Assembly: GCA_022572525.1 (NCBI GenBank)
Contig: JACZVS010000014.1
Coordinates: 1 to 8,794 of the forward strand
Direction of reading: 5' to 3'
DNA length: 8,794 bases
DNA from: Nanobdellota archaeon
GTDB lineage: Archaea > Nanobdellota > Nanobdellia > Pacearchaeales > UBA12030
Shown: positions 1 through 5,316 of the stretch, one piece after another
Layout: every line of letters starts with the position of its first letter
Position numbering within the stretch: position 1 is the stretch's first letter
Notes under the pieces: model-generated
The model's input: only the letters and a program-made list of their open reading frames with translations
What the model was told of the DNA's origin: nothing
Database searches by the model: none
Made by a program: the position numbers and the translations under genes

Positions 1-17
1 AAACTTTTGCTTTTTCC

Positions 18-22
18 AAAAA
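18..22 (-). terminator. oligo-T terminator after tRNA-Lys
   Basis: The minus strand reads TTTTT immediately after the discriminator base. A T-run without a hairpin is the typical archaeal intrinsic terminator. A second, weaker T-rich stretch follows toward position 1. Confidence 0.6.
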
Positions 23-96
23 TGGGCCCGACGGGATTTGAACCCGCGACACCTGGGTTAAAAGCCCAGTGCTCTACCAGACTGAGCTACGGGCCC
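23..96 (-). tRNA. tRNA-Lys (anticodon UUU)
   Basis: On the minus strand the stretch folds into a complete cloverleaf. The acceptor GGGCCCG pairs with CGGGCCC, the D arm is GCTC/GAGC, and the anticodon stem CTGGG/CCCAG encloses loop CTTTTAA, which gives anticodon UUU and so lysine. The T arm is GCGGG-TTCAAAT-CCCGT. The discriminator base is A at position 23. CCA is not encoded, so it would be added after transcription, as is common in archaea. No intron is present. It is transcribed from a TATA box about 37 bp upstream and followed directly by a T5 tract. Confidence 0.97.
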
Positions 97-129
97 GTAG
101 CTCTTGATGCCTTCTATGAGAAAAAGAAA

Positions 130-137
130 TTTATAAA
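130..137 (-). promoter_or_regulatory. TATA box of the tRNA-Lys gene
   Basis: The box TTTATAAA is centred 37 bp upstream of the mature tRNA 5' end. With the usual archaeal spacing of about 25 bp this predicts a 5' leader of roughly 12 nt, to be removed by RNase P. The rest of 97-207 holds no gene; it is the 3' flank of the AN1 gene plus this promoter. Confidence 0.75.
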
Positions 138-207
138 GTTTAGCTAATTGAGAAAGGATTATAGATAATTGCCTCATTGTTTGATGATGGTAGAGGTAGA
201 GAGTATT

Positions 208-564
208 CTACTTCAACAAAATAACAAGAATTCCAATAAACACAAGGACAGCAATGACTATTCCAATAATCGCAATAGGACTTTTAAGCAAAGGAGCTGT
301 TAGATCTCTAGGCCCGACATGAGATTCAGGCTCTTCAAACTTAACCTTAATCTCTTTCCTGACTTTTGGCTCATAAGTTAGTTTCTCGCCTCTTGAAATT
401 CTCTCCTTAAGGCTTGCCTTCCTCATTTCAAGGCCAACACAGTTATGATCTTCTGGCAAACGATGCTCTCCGCAGAACTGAAGCTCACAAAATTTACATC
501 TAAATGGAAGTGTTTTGAATTTCTTGCCGCATTGAGTGCATTTCAATTCATCCTTCTTTACCAT
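208..564 (-). CDS. AN1-type zinc-finger protein with C-terminal membrane anchor
   Basis: An AN1 zinc finger occupies residues 9-42 of this 118-aa protein. Its ligands follow the family pattern exactly: C9-x2-C12-x10-C23-x2-C26-x4-C31-x2-H34-x5-H40-x-C42. A charged Lys/Glu-rich linker follows (about 45-92), then one hydrophobic helix at about 95-117 ending in a single lysine. This is the layout of a tail-anchored protein with the finger in the cytosol. AN1 fingers bind zinc and in eukaryotes occur in ubiquitin- and stress-linked proteins; the role here is unknown. I chose ATG 564 because a TATA box is centred 25.5 bp upstream, fitting a leaderless mRNA. A GTG at 570 would add two residues. It lies 17 bp after the DUF192 stop on the same strand. 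Confidence 0.85.
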   Translation of the reverse strand: MVKKDELKCTQCGKKFKTLPFRCKFCELQFCGEHRLPEDHNCVGLEMRKASLKERISRGEKLTYEPKVRKEIKVKFEEPESHVGPRDLTAPLLKSPIAIIGIVIAVLVFIGILVILLK

Positions 565-581
565 TAACACCTATAGAAAGA

Positions 582-914
582 CTAACTTATAAATTTTATT
601 TTATCGCCGATAGAGAGTCTAAGGCCACTAACCAGAGAAAGTGGGATTTCAACCACATATTTTGCCTTTTTCGGGGAAGTGTAAAAAGTAAATGGCTTAA
701 GTTTCTTAATATCAACTACTTTTTTTCTAGAGTCGAGAAAAATAGCAAGTAAAGGAAAGAATACAAAGAGCATGTGTAAGGAAATTTTCTGTTCCTCTTT
801 AAAGGAAAGAACCTTTGCATGATGTGGAGAAAAATGAAACATGAAACCAATTACAGATGAAAGGCCTTCGCAAAGCTCTGCTTTTATTTCCTTCTTTTTG
901 ATTTGAAGCCTCAT
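582..914 (-). CDS. DUF192 family protein
   Basis: This 110-aa protein matches DUF192 (PF02643) from memory of the family. It has a GFMF segment at 23-26 (the family usually has RGLM), then LHMLFVFFPLLAIFLD at 46-61, matching the hallmark IHMxFVxFPIDVIFLD. It continues with a KxVVDIKKLKPF stretch, KAKYVVEIP at 83-91 and a final GDKI turn. Length fits a complete single domain. Many family members carry a signal peptide; this one starts with a basic, non-hydrophobic segment, so it looks cytoplasmic. The biochemical function of the family is not established. The gene is divergent from the gene at 975 and its ATG sits 25.5 bp from the A/T box at 936-943, suggesting a leaderless mRNA. The downstream AN1 gene follows after 17 bp and may be co-transcribed. 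Confidence 0.85.
   Translation of the reverse strand: MRLQIKKKEIKAELCEGLSSVIGFMFHFSPHHAKVLSFKEEQKISLHMLFVFFPLLAIFLDSRKKVVDIKKLKPFTFYTSPKKAKYVVEIPLSLVSGLRLSIGDKIKFIS
586..593 (-). promoter_or_regulatory. TATA box of the AN1 gene, inside the 3' end of the DUF192 gene
   Basis: The box TTTATAAG is centred 25.5 bp upstream of ATG 564, predicting transcription starting at or next to the start codon. It lies within the last codons of the DUF192 gene, just before its TAG stop (582-584). Confidence 0.65.
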
Positions 915-930
915 CTAAGAGTTGATTTAG

Positions 931-943
931 AAAGGTTTTTATT
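931..943. promoter_or_regulatory. shared bidirectional BRE/TATA box between the DUF192 gene and the 975 gene
   Basis: The plus-strand 13-mer AAAGGTTTTTATT contains a BRE-like AAAGG and a TATA-like TTTTTATT. Read on the minus strand the same core is AATAAAAA, centred 25.5 bp upstream of the DUF192 ATG (914). On the plus strand it predicts a start near 965, about 10 nt before ATG 975. The identical 13-mer recurs at 2428-2440 upstream of msrB. One core may therefore serve both genes. Confidence 0.5.
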
Positions 944-963
944 GTTTTCCATGCATGCAAGAA

Positions 964-972
964 AGGGGATCA
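964..972 (+). promoter_or_regulatory. Shine-Dalgarno region deciding the 975 start
   Basis: The stretch around AGGGGATCA resembles the anti-16S consensus GGAGGTGATC and ends a few bases before ATG 975. This supports 975 over the in-frame ATG at 951, whose position would precede the predicted transcription start. Confidence 0.5.
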
Positions 973-974
973 AA

Positions 975-1829
975 ATGTCAAAGAAGAATTACAAAACAGT
1001 TATACCAGGCAATGTGTATTCCTTTTCAACAAGAAGTCAAAAAAGTACTGAAGCAGTAGTACTAATCCGCATTACAGAACCATCACCAGAGGCTGTTTTT
1101 GATTACATTTTGCAAGAAGGCGAGAAAGTTTGGAGTAGAGAGGTTGATATTCCGGAATCAGATCAGATACGGACAGGCGAGGATTACATAAGGCAGAGTC
1201 TTTCTGGTTATTCTGAAGAGATCCAAGATCATTTTAGAGATAGAGATGAAAATCTAGTGAGGAAATTGGAAATCTTTGTTACTTCCAGAAGAAGATGGAG
1301 CAATACTAAGTTAAGCTACATAAATATGGTTTATGGATCTATTCCAAAAGAGATAATTACTCCAGAAGTAACAATGGAAGATATAGATAGAGTCCTTTCT
1401 AGAGGAAAAGGTGAGAAGGATAGCTATGGCAGGGAATGGACTGCGGCTTTAAAGTTAGAAGAGGGTAGACCACCAAACAAAGATACAATGGATCTTCTAG
1501 TTGAAGAACAAACATCACATTCAAGATCTCTTATCGTAAGTACAGGCGAATACCGTGTAGACCAAATGCAGAGAGTTATTAATTTTATTTACCAAGAGTT
1601 TCCAGATGAGAAAGCGATTAAGAGTATTCCAAATTATAGTGAGACATTACTTCATAATATTGCAACAGGATGGATTGTGGAATTAAATTATATGGTTGCA
1701 AGAGAACCCTTAGAGGTAAGGCTATCAGGACAATTAATGGAAGCTATGTTGCTTGAATCAATGGGTTCAAGTGGCCAACTAGGAATAAACCCTCTGTTCG
1801 TACCCCAAAAACCTGGCCTACCAAATTAA
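975..1829 (+). CDS. hypothetical soluble protein, unrecognised family
   Basis: I do not recognise this 284-aa protein. It has no cysteine, no signal peptide and no membrane segment. It looks mixed alpha/beta: a strand-rich N-terminus (about 1-55), then a charged helical section (about 60-110) with SRRRWSN near residue 106, a KGEKDSYGREW segment near 145-155, and a helical C-terminal third ending in a Pro/Gly-rich tail (PLFVPQKPGLPN). No nucleotide-binding or metal-binding motif is obvious. The start at 975 is favoured by the SD-like AGGGGATCA and the TATA-like box at 936-943; the frame stays open back to 903, giving possible starts upstream. It is divergent from DUF192 and overlaps the flavin reductase stop codon at its 3' end. 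Codon use and an uninterrupted frame support a real gene. Confidence 0.8.
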   Translation: MSKKNYKTVIPGNVYSFSTRSQKSTEAVVLIRITEPSPEAVFDYILQEGEKVWSREVDIPESDQIRTGEDYIRQSLSGYSEEIQDHFRDRDENLVRKLEIFVTSRRRWSNTKLSYINMVYGSIPKEIITPEVTMEDIDRVLSRGKGEKDSYGREWTAALKLEEGRPPNKDTMDLLVEEQTSHSRSLIVSTGEYRVDQMQRVINFIYQEFPDEKAIKSIPNYSETLLHNIATGWIVELNYMVAREPLEVRLSGQLMEAMLLESMGSSGQLGINPLFVPQKPGLPN

Positions 1830-2401
1830 CCTTTCTTATAATTCTCGACAAGCCTTTTTATTTCTTCAAGCTCTTTTTCTGAAGGTTCCTGTATCTTGCC
1901 ACCAAATTTCCAATAATTTCCGTCATGATACACAATAGGACCCTCAGTAGGATCCTTATCAATAGCAGAAATCTCAACAACTTCTCCAATAAACATTGTA
2001 TGATCTCCCAAAGGTATTGCCTTAAGAAGCTTGCACTCAGCATTCATTGCTGCACCCTTAACCATTAAAGGCTTGATATTCTTAGCTTCATAGAACTTAA
2101 TGCCAAGTTCCTCCAAAACTTTAATTTTATCAACTTCCTTTCCTGTTGAACCTCCAGCAACGCTCGATAGAACATTTTGACCAACAGCAGCAAGATTAAC
2201 CCCAAATTCTTTTGTTTCCTCAATATTAGTAGCTGTAGCATCACTTGGATGAATACAAGCAACAATCAAAGCAGGAGAATAAGAAATATGATGAGTCCAT
2301 TCTGCCGCCATTATATTCTGACCATATTTACCATAGCTTGTTATTAAACCAACATTAGTCACAAACTTTCTTGTTCTAGGGTCATCCCATTTAAGATCCA
2401 T
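1826..2401 (-). CDS. flavin reductase-like FMN-binding split-barrel protein
   Basis: This 191-aa protein fits the flavin reductase-like domain family (PF01613), whose members bind FMN in a split barrel and pass electrons from NAD(P)H or other donors. The family pattern is clear in the N-terminal half: a strand with GLITSYGKYGQNIMAAEW, then SYSPALIVACIHPS, then an ATATNIEETKEFGVNLAA segment, which corresponds to the conserved threonine-asparagine-phenylalanine region that lines the flavin site. The C-terminal half has GDHTMFIGEVVEI and a HDGNYWKFGG segment typical of the family end. No membrane segment is present. A TATA-like box centred 24.5 bp upstream supports ATG 2401 and a leaderless mRNA. 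It is divergent from msrB, so a role supplying reducing power for repair is possible but unproven; flavoredoxin-like or oxygenase-partner functions are alternatives. Confidence 0.85.
   Translation of the reverse strand: MDLKWDDPRTRKFVTNVGLITSYGKYGQNIMAAEWTHHISYSPALIVACIHPSDATATNIEETKEFGVNLAAVGQNVLSSVAGGSTGKEVDKIKVLEELGIKFYEAKNIKPLMVKGAAMNAECKLLKAIPLGDHTMFIGEVVEISAIDKDPTEGPIVYHDGNYWKFGGKIQEPSEKELEEIKRLVENYKKG
1855..1878 (+). terminator. possible oligo-T termination tracts for the 975 gene
   Basis: Two T5 runs, at 1855-1859 and 1874-1878, follow the stop on the plus strand. Both lie antisense within the 3' end of the convergent flavin reductase gene. In the opposite direction a T5 run at 1807-1811 could serve the flavin reductase gene. 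Confidence 0.35.
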
Positions 2402-2422
2402 AAATTCTCTTAGAGATTATTG

Positions 2423-2428
2423 TTTAAA
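2423..2428 (-). promoter_or_regulatory. TATA-like box of the flavin reductase gene
   Basis: The minus strand reads TTTTTAAACA here. The TTTAAA core is centred 24.5 bp upstream of ATG 2401, predicting a leaderless transcript. It directly adjoins the plus-strand box of msrB. Confidence 0.5.
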
Positions 2429-2460
2429 AAGGTTTTTATTTATTGCTTTTATTATAATAA
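2428..2460 (+). promoter_or_regulatory. msrB promoter region with two candidate TATA boxes
   Basis: The first candidate is AAAGGTTTTTATT (2428-2440), identical to the box before the 975 gene; it predicts a start near 2462 and a short leader of about 21 nt. The second is the perfect palindrome TTATTATAATAA (2449-2460), which would place the start near 2480-2483 and give a nearly leaderless message. The sequence alone does not decide between them. Confidence 0.45.
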
Positions 2461-2468
2461 AAGGAAAA

Positions 2469-2486
2469 ATGCAACCACGGAAATGA
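2469..2486 (+). other. possible five-codon upstream ORF overlapping the msrB start
   Basis: ATG at 2469 is followed by codons for Gln-Pro-Arg-Lys and a TGA stop at 2484-2486, which overlaps the msrB start as ATGA. An AAGGA motif at 2461-2465 lies just upstream of this ATG. If the message starts near 2462, ribosomes would meet this ATG first and could re-initiate at msrB. It may equally be chance. Confidence 0.25.
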
Positions 2487-2884
2487 AAAAACAAGGAAAA
2501 AAAGAGGGAAGGAAAAAGCAGCTTACTTCTGAGCAATATAAAATTCTGAAGGAGAAGGGAACAGAACCCGCATTTACAGGGAAATATCTGCATAATAAGA
2601 AGAAAGGAACATATGTTTGTGCTGGTTGTGGAAAGGAGCTATTTTCTTCAGAAGATAAATTTGATTCTGGCACAGGTTGGCCAAGCTTCACGAAACCCAT
2701 AAAAAAGAATAGTATAGACGCAAAACCAGACCACAATTTTGGTATGAACAGAACAGAACTTCTTTGTGAGAACTGTGGAGGCCATCTCGGACATATTTTT
2801 GATGATGGTCCTGCACCCACTGGATTAAGATACTGTGTTAATTCTGCCGCCCTCGATTTTAAAGAAAAGAAAAAGATTAAATAA
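2483..2884 (+). CDS. msrB: peptide-methionine (R)-S-oxide reductase MsrB
   Basis: MsrB reduces the R-form of methionine sulfoxide in proteins. This 133-aa protein has the full set of family motifs: zinc-binding CAGC (C46, C49) and CENC (C95, C98), SGTGWPSF at 62-69, [10 protein letters not shown] at 101-110, and RYCVNSAAL at 116-124 with catalytic C118. These five are the only cysteines. In many bacterial enzymes a resolving cysteine sits in SGCGWPSF; here it is threonine, so the enzyme looks like a one-Cys type needing an outside thiol or protein reductant. The lysine-rich first 13 residues precede the domain (LTSEQYKIL). The frame is open upstream to a TTG at 2420, but ATG 2483 fits the promoter. 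purC follows 20 bp later. An unlinked msrA lies at 5452-5946. Confidence 0.95.
   Translation: MKKQGKKEGRKKQLTSEQYKILKEKGTEPAFTGKYLHNKKKGTYVCAGCGKELFSSEDKFDSGTGWPSFTKPIKKNSIDAKPDHNFGMNRTELLCENCGGHLGHIFDDGPAPTGLRYCVNSAALDFKEKKKIK
2877..2884 (+). promoter_or_regulatory. TATA-like box of purC, overlapping the msrB stop
   Basis: TTAAATAA is centred 24.5 bp upstream of the purC ATG at 2905, so a leaderless purC message could start inside the msrB-purC gap. The box contains the msrB TAA stop (2882-2884). No good Shine-Dalgarno motif precedes the ATG, which supports leaderless initiation. Confidence 0.45.
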
Positions 2885-2904
2885 TTTCCTGTATCGGTAA
2901 TAAA

Positions 2905-4023
2905 ATGGCTCTTTTAGATAAAGATCAAGCGAGAAAGCTAGTTGAAGTGTGCATGCAGCAAAAGGGTGGTTTAGTCTTAACGCAAGAGTTACTTGATACG
3001 GGGGCTATTCCGCGCTTGAAAGGGTATGTAGCAGAACAAGGAAAAGTTTCTGATTCGATTTATGGGGGAGAGGGAAGTTATATTGACAAGTCAACAGGAA
3101 ACCTAGTAAAATTTGAAAATCCTCCTCTAGAAACAAGAGAGGGCATCCCACTAAGGATAATGGTGAGGACAGAAAGTATTTCAACACATGATATCGTCAG
3201 AGGAGAGATTCCATTTAAAGATCAGATTATTGCAGCAAATCATGACTACATGAGAAGAATGCTTGTAGACGCTTTAGGAACATCTCAATTTGACGTTGTT
3301 GGATTAGCAGACAATTCTATTGTAATTGCCGCAGAAAACTTAACGCAAATTCCTTTTGAGAATGTGTTAAGAGCTTACATGGCTACTAGCACAACAGATA
3401 CAAATATGGGAAACCAATATTTAAATAAAGGGATTAGAAATTTCGGAGGACATATCCTTCCAGAGGGATTAACAGCAAATTGTAAATTACCTTTTGTTAT
3501 GGACACTCCTTCAACAAAATCTAAGAAAAAGGATAAAACTATAACTCCAGATTACTTATTTGAAAATCGAATTTGCACTCCAGAACAATATGCTGAAATA
3601 AGGAATAATTCTCTTGTCGCTTTTGGGATAGTTTCACAATACCTAAAAGGTAAGGGGATAATCGCAGTAGATACAAAAACGGAGCATGGGATTAATACAA
3701 AAGGACAGATTGTCTCTCAAGATGAAATTTGGACAATGGACTCCTCTAGGTTCTGGGATCTAGAGGATTATAGGGATCAAGAATTAAGATTAGCAAGAGG
3801 AGTGATAGAAGAACTTAATCCAAAATCTTTCGATAAAGAGTATGCAAGAAAATTCTCAAAAGGGAAAGAAGGCTACACAGATGAACAGAGAGTTCAGATA
3901 GCTGTTAGATATATAGAAGGAATTCAGCATTTGCTTGGAAAGCCATTTGAGCCAGATATGAGAACAGGAGAGGAAAGAGCTGTTACTGGGCTAGAGGTGG
4001 TTGTTGAACAGCTAGTTGCTTGA
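2905..4023 (+). CDS. purC: phosphoribosylaminoimidazole-succinocarboxamide synthase (SAICAR synthase), divergent
   Basis: PurC joins aspartate to CAIR using ATP, forming SAICAR in purine synthesis. The match is strongest to the yeast Ade1-like branch. Visible motifs are GK at 46-47, RTESISTHD at 88-96, TPSTK at 201-205, KGIIAVDTKTEHG at 250-262 and DEIWTMDSSRFWD at 273-285, with the usual helical end (RVQIAVRYIEGIQHLLGKPF). At 372 aa it is longer than bacterial (about 240) or yeast (about 306) enzymes. Departures from family: the N-terminal loop reads GKVSDSIY rather than the usual GKVRDIY, with extra residues in the following hairpin, and the RGYxTGSxW motif is RAYMATSTTDT. These regions contact ATP and substrate in known enzymes, so activity should not be assumed. 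No other pur gene is in the window. It is 20 bp after msrB and converges on the gene at 4042. Confidence 0.88.
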   Translation: MALLDKDQARKLVEVCMQQKGGLVLTQELLDTGAIPRLKGYVAEQGKVSDSIYGGEGSYIDKSTGNLVKFENPPLETREGIPLRIMVRTESISTHDIVRGEIPFKDQIIAANHDYMRRMLVDALGTSQFDVVGLADNSIVIAAENLTQIPFENVLRAYMATSTTDTNMGNQYLNKGIRNFGGHILPEGLTANCKLPFVMDTPSTKSKKKDKTITPDYLFENRICTPEQYAEIRNNSLVAFGIVSQYLKGKGIIAVDTKTEHGINTKGQIVSQDEIWTMDSSRFWDLEDYRDQELRLARGVIEELNPKSFDKEYARKFSKGKEGYTDEQRVQIAVRYIEGIQHLLGKPFEPDMRTGEERAVTGLEVVVEQLVA

Positions 4024-4034
4024 AAGTAAAAGAC

Positions 4035-4041
4035 AAAAAAA
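4035..4041 (-). terminator. oligo-T terminator of the cyclophilin-membrane protein unit
   Basis: The minus strand has T7 directly after the TGA stop at 4042-4044, followed by a further T4. It lies in the 18-bp gap between the convergent purC and membrane-protein genes. No hairpin is needed for archaeal termination. Confidence 0.6.
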
Positions 4042-4419
4042 TCAGAAGAAAACCGCCCAGAGTACCCAAATTGATAATCCGATCCAGATTAGTATAGAGA
4101 GCCAATGCTTCCTGAAGGGATGTTTCTCTTTCAGAAAATACTTGCTAAGCTTGAGCAATTTTTCTTGATAAGGAATAAATCCAAGCCCCATTAAAAGTGT
4201 TACAAACAGCGTTACTGCAAATATCTGAACTATCGTTAATTCCTGTAGAAGGTAGTAGCCAACAATTGCTGTTAGAACAAGAAAGATTATTGTCGACACA
4301 TTGCCTCCGCCATAGATAAACTCAGGAACTTTTATCCATGCTCTAGGATTAATCGCTATGACTGCAAGCTTTACCAACAATAAGACTGCGATTATTACGG
4401 CAAATATTTCAAGAGTCAT
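4042..4419 (-). CDS. small four-helix membrane protein, unknown function
   Basis: I do not recognise this 125-aa protein. Four hydrophobic helices are visible at about 3-23, 41-58, 62-80 and 105-125. Helix 1 is followed by INPRAWIKVPEF and a GGGN turn; a basic loop between helices 3 and 4 (KLLKLSKYFLKEKHPFRKHW) is probably cytoplasmic by the positive-inside rule, which would put both termini outside. There is no cysteine and no motif of a known transporter or enzyme. ATG 4419 is supported by a Shine-Dalgarno GGGGTG four bases upstream. It begins 20 bp after the cyclophilin stop on the same strand, so co-transcription is likely, and both products are at the membrane. Confidence 0.8.
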   Translation of the reverse strand: MTLEIFAVIIAVLLLVKLAVIAINPRAWIKVPEFIYGGGNVSTIIFLVLTAIVGYYLLQELTIVQIFAVTLFVTLLMGLGFIPYQEKLLKLSKYFLKEKHPFRKHWLSILIWIGLSIWVLWAVFF

Positions 4420-4423
4420 TTAA

Positions 4424-4429
4424 CACCCC
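4424..4429 (-). promoter_or_regulatory. Shine-Dalgarno of the membrane-protein gene
   Basis: GGGGTG with a four-base spacer to ATG 4419. No TATA box lies at the 25-bp distance seen elsewhere, which fits translation from a longer message that includes the cyclophilin gene. Confidence 0.6.
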
Positions 4430-4439
4430 ATTTTAAATT

Positions 4440-5003
4440 TTAGATAATTTTAGCTTTGATTATTTTTACTTCCTCATCAGGCCTGTCTCCAGGACCTGTT
4501 GAAACTTTTCCAATAGCATCAACAACATCCATTCCTTCTACTACTATTCCGAAAACAGGATGTAGAGAATCTAGATTATTGTTATTAACCAAGTTTATGA
4601 AGAATTGGCTGCCCCCTGTGTTAGGCCCCGCATTCGCCATTGCTATTGTGCCTCGATCATTCTTATTATTGTTAGTAAATTCATCTTCTATTGTATAGCC
4701 AGGCCCTCCACTGCCAGTTCCTTCTGGATCTCCTCCTTGAATCATGAATCCAGCAATTACTCTATGAAAGATTGTTCCATCGTAGAATCCTTTTTTGACA
4801 AGTTTCTTGAAGTTTCCAGTTGTTATCGGCATGTCTTCACTTAGTTCTATTACAATGTCTCCTTTAGTTGTCTCGAAGACTACCTTTCCTCCAGAAGCTG
4901 AAGATGATGAGATCGAAGAGCCAGTTGGATTCCCAGAATTAGAAAAGAACATTATTCCTGCAACAATCAGCACAATTAACAATATCCAATACATGAATTT
5001 CAT
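4440..5003 (-). CDS. membrane-anchored cyclophilin-type peptidyl-prolyl cis-trans isomerase
   Basis: Cyclophilins speed cis-trans rotation at proline bonds during folding. Residues 4-20 form a hydrophobic anchor or signal segment, followed by a Ser/Gly-rich linker (about 21-39), so the 148-residue domain should sit outside the membrane. Domain motifs are clear: IFHRVIAGFMIQGGDPEGTG around 78-97, with R81, F86, M87 and Q89 matching the CypA active site, then GTIAMANAGPNTGGSQFFI (118-136) and LDSLHPVFGIVVEGMDVV (144-161). The tryptophan of human CypA that binds cyclosporin is asparagine (N143), as in many prokaryotic members. Asn-rich loops at 111-115 and 139-143 are notable. No lipobox cysteine is present. 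A TATA box centred 24.5 bp upstream supports ATG 5003; ATG at codon 4 is an alternative. Confidence 0.93.
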   Translation of the reverse strand: MKFMYWILLIVLIVAGIMFFSNSGNPTGSSISSSSASGGKVVFETTKGDIVIELSEDMPITTGNFKKLVKKGFYDGTIFHRVIAGFMIQGGDPEGTGSGGPGYTIEDEFTNNNKNDRGTIAMANAGPNTGGSQFFINLVNNNNLDSLHPVFGIVVEGMDVVDAIGKVSTGPGDRPDEEVKIIKAKII

Positions 5004-5023
5004 GAAAAAAGGAATTTATTTTG

Positions 5024-5031
5024 ATTTATAA
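5024..5031 (-). promoter_or_regulatory. TATA box of the cyclophilin gene, overlapping the upstream stop
   Basis: TTATAAAT on the minus strand is centred 24.5 bp before ATG 5003 and predicts a leaderless message. Its first bases are the TAA stop (5026-5028) region of the zinc-protein gene. Confidence 0.65.
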
Positions 5032-5289
5032 TATTTTGGATGATACAATCGTATTTCCCATCTGTCCTTTTCTTTCCTCTAAGTATATCTCCATTAACTC
5101 GTTTTTAATACATTCGGTGCAGAGCATTTTGTACACCCATTCCATCACAACCCTGAACTTCCCACACCCTTCACAATAATCCTTTCCTTTGTTTGTTAAT
5201 TCCTCAATAGGTTGTCGCTTAACTACCTCGTAAAACAAATTCTTCGTTTTCTCGTCTTCTAAAGTTTCTTCATGACTTTTGGCTTTCAT
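5026..5289 (-). CDS. small four-cysteine zinc-binding protein, unknown function
   Basis: This 87-aa protein has an acidic/basic helical N-terminus (to about residue 36), then CEGC (C39, C42) and CTEC (C57, C60) joined by a 14-residue loop with FRVVMEWVYKML. The spacing matches a treble-clef or zinc-ribbon-like site holding one zinc. The C-terminal end is helical, then polar. No helix-turn-helix or enzyme motif is seen, and I cannot assign a family; DksA/TraR-like or small RNA/protein-binding fingers are possibilities only. ATG 5289 has both a GGGTG motif at 5296-5300 and a TATA-like box centred 23.5 bp upstream. The gene starts 26 bp after the basic-peptide stop and ends inside the cyclophilin TATA box. 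Confidence 0.75.
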   Translation of the reverse strand: MKAKSHEETLEDEKTKNLFYEVVKRQPIEELTNKGKDYCEGCGKFRVVMEWVYKMLCTECIKNELMEIYLEERKGQMGNTIVSSKIL

Positions 5290-5308
5290 CTAAAACACCC
5301 AAACCGAG

Positions 5309-5316
5309 AGATAAAT
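5309..5316 (-). promoter_or_regulatory. TATA-like box of the zinc-protein gene
   Basis: ATTTATCT is centred 23.5 bp upstream of ATG 5289 and abuts the TGA stop of the basic-peptide gene (5316-5318). A GGGTG Shine-Dalgarno motif lies between box and start codon, so a leaderless message from this box would lack it. Confidence 0.4.

Noticed and set aside
2421..2440. A5-GG-T5 sequence as an operator palindrome in the flavin reductase-msrB gap
   Set aside because: The A and T runs are symmetrical but the GG centre is not, and the region is explained better as two abutting TATA-like boxes.
2452..2820. 122-codon minus-strand frame opposite msrB
   Set aside because: The plus strand encodes an unmistakable MsrB with zinc and catalytic motifs; the antisense product is a low-complexity Phe/Ser-rich shadow.
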